Positions 1-5,901 of a DNA stretch of 10,466 bases are shown in pieces. The stretch is from Candidatus Cloacimonas sp. 4484_140 (GTDB lineage Bacteria > Cloacimonadota > Cloacimonadia > JGIOTU-2): assembly GCA_002049945.1 (NCBI GenBank), contig MVCT01000046.1, positions 1-10,466 of the forward strand, in the 5' to 3' direction. A program made the translations under genes and the position numbers. Below the pieces are notes generated by a model. The model saw only the letters and a list, made by a program, of their open reading frames with translations. It had not been told where the DNA came from and ran no database searches. How positions within the stretch are numbered: the first letter of the stretch is position 1; every line of letters starts with the position of its first letter.

Positions 1-236
1 ATTTTCTGGTTTGTCTTATTACGAAGGATCACATAAAAAACCATAAAATAGTTTTCCAGATTTGAGGGTGGATCATTCCAGCTTGATGGCTCTATTGCAA
101 TGTTATAATCTTTTTGAGTGATTACCGCATAATTTTCCTGAATTTTTACATTATGAGAGCGGATGGGAAGGATCTTCGGCGCACAGGCAGTTAATAATAA
201 CAATAGGATTAATGAAGTAATGATATTTTTTTTCAT
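1..236 (-). CDS. Putative lipoprotein of unknown function, N-terminal part (runs off left edge)
   Basis: An ATG at 236-234 opens a frame that stays free of stops for 78 codons to the window edge, so the C-terminus is missing. Residues 1-17 form a classical lipoprotein signal: MKKN, a hydrophobic Ile/Leu-rich core, then the lipobox L15-T16-A17-C18, with Cys18 as the predicted lipidated residue. The protein should therefore be exported and anchored in a membrane. The mature start (APKILPIRSH...) is followed by a polar stretch and then an aromatic/hydrophobic run near residues 62-72 (ENYFMVFYVIL) that could be a beta strand. I recognise no family and assign no function. The only Shine-Dalgarno-like sequence is a weak AGG close to the start. 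It lies left of the S23 unit and may be the next gene of the gyrA transcript or start its own. I am confident in the lipoprotein call and have no view on function. Confidence 0.72.
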   Translation of the reverse strand, partial: MKKNIITSLILLLLLTACAPKILPIRSHNVKIQENYAVITQKDYNIAIEPSSWNDPPSNLENYFMVFYVILRNKTNQK

Positions 237-276
237 GACCTATTCTTCGTTGTTTTCATCTTCTGTATGTTTCTTT

Positions 277-302
277 TTTTAAGTGTGTCGATATACTTAA
301 AA
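277..302. promoter_or_regulatory. AT-rich dyad upstream of the lipoprotein gene
   Basis: TTTTAAGT (277-284) and ACTTAAAA (295-302) form a perfect 8-bp inverted repeat. The inner ten bases are also nearly dyad-symmetric, so 22 of 26 positions match the reverse complement around the CG at 289-290. It lies 41-66 nt upstream of the lipoprotein ATG and 4 nt outside the left arm of the S23 unit. It is not a normal terminator: on the minus strand the second arm runs into A's, not T's. It could be an operator-like site or simply AT-rich symmetry. No convincing -35/-10 pair was found nearby. Confidence 0.3.
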
Positions 303-306
303 TCTG

Positions 307-341
307 AATATCCAATATCCAACACGGAATGACCAATATCC
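307..341. repeat. Left arm of inverted repeat flanking the S23 gene (five phased heptamers)
   Basis: This arm is five consecutive 7-nt units, all beginning AA. Units 1, 2 and 5 are AATATCC, unit 3 is AACACGG and unit 4 is AATGACC. The first 24 nt (307-330) are the exact reverse complement of 867-890, and over 35 nt the two arms agree at 30 positions. The arm ends 104 nt beyond the stop of the S23 gene. The direct sequence match supports the repeat strongly; its function is inferred. Confidence 0.9.
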
Positions 342-445
342 ATTTATCTCGGCGTCTTGTCTATCTCGACGTAGTGTAACGGAGACGGATCGAGGTGGAA
401 CAAAGTGAAAACTGAAGCTCAGTGAAGACAGAAGTATTTTTATCG
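342..445. other. Non-coding tail of the S23 unit
   Basis: This 104-nt stretch between the left repeat arm and the S23 stop holds no credible reading frame. It contains an imperfect direct repeat (405-417 and 422-434, 11 of 13 bases, of type GTGAARACWGAAG), a 5-bp hairpin (411-415 with 419-423, three-base loop) and a 5-bp long-loop pairing (365-369 with 390-394). It also has two TCTCGRCG copies. On the plus strand it is richer in GA-type words than its surroundings. It could be a structured RNA end or remnants of an interspersed repeat. None of the pairings is strong enough to call a terminator. Confidence 0.3.
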
Positions 446-841
446 CTATCGCTCATTTTTCTTTTTCGCCGTATCAATGCTCTTAAAAAGTATTGAGATT
501 AACTCATCTGTCTCTTTTAATAAAGGGGACAATTTGGATGAAGGTTGAATTAATTTTGCCTTTACTATTATCTTCAACCACACTTCGGTCTCTCTCAACT
601 CTTTTAAAGCTATTTTCAATTTATGAATAAAATCAGCCCTAGATTCAGCACTTTGCGCCTCTCCGTAATTTGGAGCAGGTGATGTACCGCTTTTCAGTAT
701 TTGAGAAGAGATGTGTTTGCCGGCTTTTGTTTCAGGTAATTGTTCAGCAACTTTAATAATTCTAACTGCATAATCAATAAGACGATCCTGTAAATCGAAC
801 TTCTTTTGATTATTTTCTCTATTATTTTCTTTCTCGCTCAT
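446..841 (-). CDS. Four-helix bundle protein, S23 / 23S rRNA intervening-sequence protein family
   Basis: The 131-residue product has the size and pattern of the S23 (IVP) family: a charged N-terminus, then DLQDRLIDYAVRIIKVAEQL, then the family's central element QILKSGTSPAPNYGEAQSAESRADFIHKLKIALKELRETEVWL. That element corresponds to the usual 'QLrRAa.SipsNIAEG..R.s..dF...L.iA.gSl.E' signature. The helices fall near residues 17-35, 41-56, 65-95 and 102-125. The family is found inside 23S rRNA intervening sequences and as free-standing genes; a relative, Avd, works with diversity-generating retroelements, but no reverse transcriptase is visible here. Biochemical function is not established; positively charged surfaces suggest nucleic-acid binding. 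The start at 841 has AAGGA nine bases upstream, beginning at the edge of the right repeat arm. It is the only gene between the inverted repeats. Confidence 0.88.
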   Translation of the reverse strand: MSEKENNRENNQKKFDLQDRLIDYAVRIIKVAEQLPETKAGKHISSQILKSGTSPAPNYGEAQSAESRADFIHKLKIALKELRETEVWLKIIVKAKLIQPSSKLSPLLKETDELISILFKSIDTAKKKNER

Positions 842-855
842 TTATTTTTTTCCTT

Positions 856-890
856 CATTATTGGATATTCCGTGTTGGATATTGGATATT
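856..890. repeat. Right arm of inverted repeat flanking the S23 gene
   Basis: Read on the minus strand, this arm is five 7-nt units. Units 1, 2 and 4 are AATATCC, unit 3 is AACACGG and unit 5 is AATAATG. Its outer 24 nt (867-890) are a perfect reverse complement of 307-330. It ends 14 nt before the S23 start codon, so the Shine-Dalgarno of that gene sits immediately inside the arm. The outer end lies 17 nt from the gyrA stop. Confidence 0.9.
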
Positions 891-904
891 ATTTACAATT
901 TACA
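891..904. repeat. Two tandem ATTTACA heptamers abutting the right arm
   Basis: ATTTACA occurs twice back to back (891-897, 898-904). It continues the exact 7-nt phase of the adjacent inverted-repeat arm, giving 49 nt of heptad periodicity from 856 to 904. There is no counterpart outside the left arm. It is short and AT-rich, so chance is possible. Confidence 0.4.
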
Positions 905-907
905 CAT

Positions 908-2774
908 TTATTTATTTAAAGAACCTTCTGTATTTTCTTCAGGTGCTTCGTTCCCGCCGATTTCTTGATCGAGTTCATCATTTTGAATGCCATTTCCATT
1001 TTCATCATCTTCAGGAATATCATCTTCTTCGTGAGCTACACGGGCAACATCTGTGACTTTATCGCCCTCATTCAGAGTTATCAACCGCATACCCTGAGTG
1101 TTCCTGTTGATTACAGAAATGCTTCCCACATGCTGTCGTATCACTTTGCCGGAGCTTGTTATGATAATCAGATCGTCATCATCAACAACTTCTTTTACAC
1201 TTACGAGATTGCCATTTCTTTTTGTGGTTTTTATAGTTATGACACCCATGCTTCCGCGCTTTGTTACTCGGTAATCAGCAATTGGGGTACGTTTCCCGTA
1301 TCCATTCTCACTTATGGAGAGCAAAGTGCCTTCACGTTTTACGATGACCATTGAGACAACTTTATCATCATTTCTCAAACGTATGCCGATAACTCCCTGG
1401 GAATTTCTTCCCTGTGCCCGGACATCGGTTTCATGAAAGCGGTTGCTAAAGCCGTTCTTCGTTGCAAGAATAACATCATTATCACCCTCGGTGATTTGGG
1501 CATCAATAAGTTCATCTCCTTCGATGAGCTTGATCGCGATAATTCCGCCGGTACGGGGATGAGAGAATGCTGCCAAAGCAGTCTTTTTGATTATGCCGTT
1601 CTTAGTTACGATAGTCACAAAATGCGGAAGTTCAAAATCACGGACAGTGACATATGCTTCGAGCTTTTCATTTCTTTCGAGCTGTAGAAGGTTCACAATA
1701 GCTTTTCCGCGTGCCAACCTGCCCACTTTAGGAATCTTATGCACTTTCAGCCAATGACATTGCCCGAGATCTGTAAAGAAAAGTATAAAGGCATGTGTAG
1801 ATGCTACAAATACGCTTTCTATAAAGTCCTCTTCTTTCAGATTGGAACCTGTCAATCCTTTTCCACCACGTAACTGCTTCCTGTAAGTCCGAATGGGAAG
1901 TCGTTTTATGTATCCTTCATGGGATATCGTTACAACCATTTCCTCGTCGGCGATCATATCTTCGGTCTCAATATCTGCAGAGCCCTCAAGAATGGTTGTT
2001 TTTCGATAATCATCGTACTTTTCTTTCATTTCAAGTACTTCAGATTTAATGATCTGCATGCGTTTTCCACGTATTTCAAGAATGCTTTTCAGTTCTTCGA
2101 CTGTCTTTACAAGCTCCCTGTATTCGAGTTCGATCTTCTCACGTTCCAGCCCGGTGAGTTTCTGAAGACGCATTTCGAGTATTGCTTTTGCCTGGATCTC
2201 TGTGAAACCGAATTTTTTCCGCAGGTTTGCATTTGCATCTTGCGTGCTGTTGGATGCTTTGATGGTTGCAATTATCTCATCGATATTATCCAATGCAATA
2301 CGGAATCCTTCGAGAATATGAAGCCGTTTTTCTGCATTATCCAGTTCAAATTGAGTTCTGCGGACAACTACTTCATGACGAAAATCGATATAATTCTGAA
2401 GCAGTGCTTTCATGTTAACGACTTGCGGAATTCCACCAACAAGAGCACGATTGTTCACTACAAAGCTTACCTGAAGTTGAGAATATTTATACAGTTTTTT
2501 TAGGACAGAATCTGCATCGGCATTTCTTTTTATGGTAATGACCAGACGCATTCCCTGTCGCCCTGATTCGTCTCTTAGATCACTGATGCCCTCAATTCTC
2601 TTATCTTTGACCAGGGCTACGATTTTATCAATAAGCAATGTTTTGTTTAGCTGGTATGGAAGTTCTGTAACAATGATCGCTTCCTGACCGTTATTTTTTG
2701 TCTCAATAGAAGCTTTACCCCTATTGATGATCTTGCCGTATCCGGTTTTGAAATAATCGCTGATTCCTTGCTTG
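908..2774 (-). pseudogene. gyrA: DNA gyrase subunit A, C-terminal part in a separated frame
   Basis: From about 2773 to the stop at 908 the sequence encodes 621 residues of GyrA with no start codon of its own; the codons upstream of 2773 in this frame are not GyrA. It begins at KQGISDYFKTGYGK, the base of the tower domain, and runs through the coiled-coil arm and C-gate (QAKAILEMRLQKLTGLE). The DNA-wrapping beta-pinwheel follows. The GyrA box is QLRGGKG (1856-1876), which marks a true gyrase rather than topoisomerase IV. The last 35-40 residues are a strongly acidic tail (EEDDIPEDDENGNG...), as in some other GyrA proteins, where it modulates wrapping. Apart from the break with the N-terminal part, this half is well preserved, with no further stops. 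It belongs to the same gene as 2775-3398; as the sequence stands it would not be translated as part of GyrA. Confidence 0.85.
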
Positions 2775-3398
2775 CAGGTCAAGGGGTTCGAGTTCAGGAT
2801 CATCAATAAGTGCACAGAGCGCATCACAGGTTTCTGCAGCGTTGTGGGGTGCCATATTAGTTGCCATTCCTACGGCAATACCGGATGAACCATTTACAAT
2901 AAGGTTTGGAAATTTTGAAGGAAATACCTTTGGTTCTTTTCGTGTATCGTCGTAGTTTGGTTGGAAATCAACAGTATCTTTCTCGAGGTCAGCCATAAGA
3001 TCGACTGCAGCTCGGTGCAAACGTGCTTCTGTATATCGCATTGCTGCAGGCGGATCACCGTCTTGGGAGCCAAAGTTACCCTGCCCTTGCACAAGAAGAT
3101 ACCGCAAACTCCACTCCTGAGCCATTCTCACAAGAGTCGGATAAATGACCTGTTCACCATGAGGATGGTAGTTTCCCGAAGTGTCACCTGCTATCTTTGC
3201 GCATTTTCGGAATCCCTTTCCTGGCTCGAGTTTGAGCTCGTGCATTGCATAAAGAATTCTTCGCTGTGAAGGTTTCAATCCATCACGTACATCAGGCAGC
3301 GCTCTTGATACAATTACACTCATGGAGTATTCCAGGTAAGCTTTTTTCAGAACTTCATCAATTTCTATCTGTTCAATTCTTGATCTATCGTGAATCAT
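2721..3398 (-). CDS. gyrA: DNA gyrase subunit A, N-terminal part ending at a frameshift
   Basis: The ATG at 3398 has GGAGG four bases upstream (3403-3407) and lies 11 nt after the gyrB stop. The first 208 residues are normal GyrA: the winged-helix DNA-binding region, then the catalytic tyrosine in AMRYTEARL at position 122, exactly the E. coli number. The quinolone-determining stretch reads GNYHPHGEQVIYPTLVRMAQ, so the positions of E. coli Ser83 and Asp87 are Gln83 and Pro87. Homology ends at ...DPELEPLDL (codon ending 2775). The remaining 17 residues to the stop at 2721 are out of frame and unlike GyrA. In the cell gyrase A2B2 introduces negative supercoils using ATP. This fragment holds the cleavage tyrosine but lacks the tower, coiled coil and wrapping domain, so it should not be functional alone unless the break is a sequence artefact. 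Confidence 0.88.
   Translation of the reverse strand: MIHDRSRIEQIEIDEVLKKAYLEYSMSVIVSRALPDVRDGLKPSQRRILYAMHELKLEPGKGFRKCAKIAGDTSGNYHPHGEQVIYPTLVRMAQEWSLRYLLVQGQGNFGSQDGDPPAAMRYTEARLHRAAVDLMADLEKDTVDFQPNYDDTRKEPKVFPSKFPNLIVNGSSGIAVGMATNMAPHNAAETCDALCALIDDPELEPLDLQARNQRLFQNRIRQDHQ
2771..2777 (-). other. gyrA: gyrA frame break and missing GPDFPT block
   Basis: In one frame the protein reads ...IDDPELEPLDL up to 2775; in another it resumes KQGISDYFKTGYG from 2773. In E. coli GyrA the equivalent segments (IDDEDISIEGL and RRGI) are joined by 17 residues that include GPDFPT. Here only one base (2774) lies between the two frames. The observation fits a net loss of about 50 nt, which is not a multiple of three. 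The estimate depends on the E. coli spacing applying here. Confidence 0.8.
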
Positions 3399-3409
3399 GT
3401 ATCCTCCAG

Positions 3410-5302
3410 TTACACATCAACTTCTACATATTTGGCATTTTTCTCAATAAATGCTCTTCGTGGTTCGACATCACCACCCATTAAGATCGTGAAAATACGA
3501 TCAGCTTCGATCGCATCATCCATTCGGACTGCAGTTAGAATTCGTTTTTCCGGATCCAGTGTAGTTTCCCAAAGCTGGTCTGAATTCATCTCACCCAGTC
3601 CTTTGTATCTCTGAATGCTGATACCCGTTGAGTCGAGCTCTTTTAGAAGCTCATCGCGTTCTTGATCAGAATACACATACCGGGACATTCTTCCTTTCCT
3701 AATCTGATATAAAGGAGGACGAGCAATGTAGATATTTCCATCCTCAACAAGAGGTCGCATATATCTGAAAAAGAAAGTGAGCAAAAGCGTGGCAATATGC
3801 TGCCCATCAACGTCGGCATCAGACATGATAATAACTTTATTATAACGAAGCTTGGATTTATCAAATTCATCACCGATACCTGCGCCAAGAGCGAGGATAA
3901 TGGGTTGTATCTTTTCGTTATTAAGGACTTTATCGATACGTGCTTTTTCTGTATTAAGCATTTTTCCCCATAATGGCAGGATCGCCTGAAAAGTTCTATC
4001 TCTTCCCATTTTCGCAGAACCGCCTGCTGAATCACCCTCGACAAGAAAGATCTCGGTTTGAGTAGGATCTTCGATGGAGCAATCAGCAAGCTTGCCGGGT
4101 AAACTTCCACTTTCAAGTACAGATTTCCTTCGTGTGAGTTCGCGTGCTTTTCTTGCAGCATCTCGGGATCGAGCTCCCAATATGGCTTTATTCGAAATCG
4201 ATTTTGCTTCCGTCGGATGCTCTTCAAAGTATTCCATTAGTTTTTCATACACAATGGAATTAACAATACCCTCAATATCAAGATTCTGCAATTTTGTTTT
4301 TGTCTGACCCTCAAACTGAGGATCCTTCAGCTTCACGCTTACAACTGCGGTTATTCCCTCTCTGATATCTCCTCCCTGCGGAGTACTTTTCTCATTTTTA
4401 GCGAGATTGGAATTTTTAATATATGTATTAACAGCACGTGTTAGAGCAGATTTGAAACCGCTTAGATGTGTACCTCCTTCGATCGTGTTGATATTGTTTG
4501 CAAAGCTCAGAATTGATTCCTGATAGCCATCATTATATTGAATTGCAACTTCAAATTCGGTGTGATCCCTTACGCCGGATATATAGACGGGTCTGTTGAA
4601 GATAACTCTTTTGTTTTCATTCAGATATTTTACAAAAGAAACGATTCCCCCATCATATTTGAAATCATGCTTATCATTATGAAGCTTATCTTCCAGTATG
4701 ATTCTCACACCTTTATTAAGGAATGCCAATTCACGAAGTCTTACAGATAGATAATCAAAACTAAAAAAAATATCTTCAAAAATTTCTTCATCAGGCATAA
4801 AAGAGATCTCTGTGCCTGTTTTCTTAGTTTTTCCAATTATCTCCAAAGGGGATTTTACTTTTCCACGCTCGTAATATTGTCTATATATTTGGTTATTTTT
4901 ATAGACTTTTACTTCAAGCCATTCTGATAGAGCATTTACTACTGAAACACCAACGCCATGAAGTCCGCCGGAAACCTTATAGGATTTGTCGTCAAATTTT
5001 CCGCCGGCATGGAGCATGGTCATAACTACCTGCACCGCAGGTATTTTCTGTTCTTTATGTTTGTCAACCGGAATTCCGCGCCCATTATCAATAACAGTAA
5101 CAGAACCATCAATATTCATGATAATTTCAATTCTATTACAGAATCCAGCCATTGCTTCATCAATGCTGTTATCAACAACTTCATAGACCAAATGATGAAG
5201 ACCGCGTTCGCCGGTTCCACCAATATACATAGTCGGTCGTTTACGTACTGCTTCCAGTCCCTTCATAACTTTAATTCGAGTCGCATCATATTTTGCTACC
5301 AT
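3410..5302 (-). CDS. gyrB: DNA gyrase subunit B
   Basis: This complete 630-residue GyrB has the ATPase subunit of gyrase in the short form (no Gram-negative insertion). GHKL ATPase domain: catalytic E41 and N45 in YEVVDNSIDEA, DNGRGIP at 72-78, and GGLHGVGVSVVNALS at 112-126. The transducer carries QTKTKL at 333-338, with the ATP-sensing lysine. Toprim domain: EGDSAGGSAK with E422, and SDADVDG with D495 and D497 for magnesium. The C-terminal QRYKGLGEMN (564-573) is intact. The position of E. coli Lys447 is Trp445 (PLWGKMLN). The Toprim helix reads DGQHIATLL where many homologues have DGAHIRTLL. The start ATG has GAGG four bases upstream and lies 14 nt after the PASTA gene stop. The gene is intact, unlike its partner gyrA 11 nt downstream, and should be co-translated with it. 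Confidence 0.97.
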   Translation of the reverse strand: MVAKYDATRIKVMKGLEAVRKRPTMYIGGTGERGLHHLVYEVVDNSIDEAMAGFCNRIEIIMNIDGSVTVIDNGRGIPVDKHKEQKIPAVQVVMTMLHAGGKFDDKSYKVSGGLHGVGVSVVNALSEWLEVKVYKNNQIYRQYYERGKVKSPLEIIGKTKKTGTEISFMPDEEIFEDIFFSFDYLSVRLRELAFLNKGVRIILEDKLHNDKHDFKYDGGIVSFVKYLNENKRVIFNRPVYISGVRDHTEFEVAIQYNDGYQESILSFANNINTIEGGTHLSGFKSALTRAVNTYIKNSNLAKNEKSTPQGGDIREGITAVVSVKLKDPQFEGQTKTKLQNLDIEGIVNSIVYEKLMEYFEEHPTEAKSISNKAILGARSRDAARKARELTRRKSVLESGSLPGKLADCSIEDPTQTEIFLVEGDSAGGSAKMGRDRTFQAILPLWGKMLNTEKARIDKVLNNEKIQPIILALGAGIGDEFDKSKLRYNKVIIMSDADVDGQHIATLLLTFFFRYMRPLVEDGNIYIARPPLYQIRKGRMSRYVYSDQERDELLKELDSTGISIQRYKGLGEMNSDQLWETTLDPEKRILTAVRMDDAIEADRIFTILMGGDVEPRRAFIEKNAKYVEVDV

Positions 5303-5316
5303 ATTACCTCAATTCG

Positions 5317-5901
5317 TTAGTTTTCATTCAGATCTTCAAGTAAGGAATCATACATATCTTTTTTTGAATTTATTGTAGAAGGAATTTTACCTAAACTCAT
5401 GACCAGATCGACTTTAGAATTTCTCGGAACATCCATTCCGTACACGGGCTGGCTATATATAACCTTTCCTTTTTGAATTTCATTTGAATAGGAATAATTC
5501 ACGTTACCTACTTCCAGACCGCTATTTATGAGCCGTATTCGAGCTTCATCAAGCGTTAAATTATCCAGCGTGGGTATCTTAATAAGTTCTGGACCTTTGC
5601 TTACTATCACGTCTATTGTGTAACCCTTTTTCACAATATTGTTTGCCTTTGGTTCCTGCGAGATAATGCTCCCGTTCAGTACATCCAGACTGTTTCGCTC
5701 ACCAACTTTATTAATATAAAGTCCCAATTTATAAAGATCGTGTTTGGCTTTTCTGTAATCTTTATTAGAGAGAGCTGGCACCTCAACCTCATTTCTGTGG
5801 TGTGTATAAAAATATAGCAAAGTGCGAGAGATAACAAATCCGAGTAAAAAAATAATTATAAAACTCAGTACAACAAAGCCAATCGTTTTTAATGTTTTCA
5901 T
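5317..5901 (-). CDS. Membrane-anchored protein with two PASTA domains, no kinase
   Basis: The 194-residue protein has a short cytoplasmic end, one transmembrane helix (about residues 7-30) and two PASTA repeats outside the membrane. The repeats span about 40-104 (VEVPALSNKDYRKAKHDLYKLGL ... VIVSKG) and about 107-171 (IKIPTLDNLTLDEARIRLINSGL ... LVMSLGK). A 23-residue polar, acidic tail follows. PASTA domains bind muropeptides or beta-lactam-like ligands and usually form the outer part of PrkC-type kinases or penicillin-binding proteins. No kinase or transpeptidase domain is present here or next door. The start overlaps the rsmB stop in an ATGA junction, indicating translational coupling. In Firmicutes rsmB sits beside stp-prkC, so the position may be a remnant of that arrangement. 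A cell-wall sensing or scaffolding role is an inference. Confidence 0.85.
   Translation of the reverse strand: MKTLKTIGFVVLSFIIIFLLGFVISRTLLYFYTHHRNEVEVPALSNKDYRKAKHDLYKLGLYINKVGERNSLDVLNGSIISQEPKANNIVKKGYTIDVIVSKGPELIKIPTLDNLTLDEARIRLINSGLEVGNVNYSYSNEIQKGKVIYSQPVYGMDVPRNSKVDLVMSLGKIPSTINSKKDMYDSLLEDLNEN

Larger units (their letters stand above)
307..890 (-). mobile_element. Candidate IVS-like unit: S23 gene between inverted repeats
   Basis: The 584-nt unit is bounded by inverted repeats with 24 nt of perfect identity at the outer ends (307-330 and 867-890). It contains one gene, the S23-type four-helix-bundle protein at 446-841, and about 100 nt of non-coding tail. Known 23S rRNA intervening sequences, as in Leptospira and Coxiella, share this plan: several hundred nt, an S23 ORF, and complementary ends forming a stem cleaved by RNase III. 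Here the unit lies 17 nt past the gyrA stop rather than in rRNA. No transposase is encoded and I see no target-site duplication at the edges. Mobility, if any, would have to be supplied in trans. Calling it mobile is an inference; the boundaries are seen directly. Confidence 0.5.

Noticed and set aside
233..259. Tiny minus-strand ORF (MKTTKNRS) ending in an ATGA overlap with the lipoprotein start
   Set aside because: Eight codons with only a weak AGAAG upstream; a leader peptide cannot be supported from one sequence.
407..423. Hairpin with T-run on the minus strand after the S23 gene as a terminator
   Set aside because: The stem is only 5 bp with a three-base loop and is followed by TTTTC. 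It is too weak to call an intrinsic terminator.
446..841. Diversity-generating retroelement accessory protein (Avd)
   Set aside because: The fold family overlaps, but the window has no reverse transcriptase and no template/variable repeat pair.
838..858. Tiny minus-strand ORF (MKEKNK) overlapping the S23 start in an ATGA junction
   Set aside because: There is no Shine-Dalgarno ahead of its ATG, which lies in the repeat arm. The AAGGA inside it is the ribosome binding site of the S23 gene itself.
293..904. Target-site duplication around the S23 unit
   Set aside because: The bases outside the left arm (ATCTG) and outside the right arm (ATTTA) do not match as a direct repeat.
1919..2503. Long plus-strand open frame (194 codons) opposite gyrA
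   Set aside because: It is antisense to conserved GyrA coiled-coil and C-gate sequence, is Phe/Cys-rich without any domain, and has no ribosome binding site in context. It is a shadow of the gyrA codon pattern, as are the other plus-strand frames opposite gyrB, rsmB, ruvA, ruvC, yebC and EF-G.
2721..2827. Programmed ribosomal frameshift joining the two gyrA frames
   Set aside because: No slippery heptamer or downstream pseudoknot was seen at the switch, and a frameshift would not restore the missing 17-residue GPDFPT block. A deletion explains the data better.
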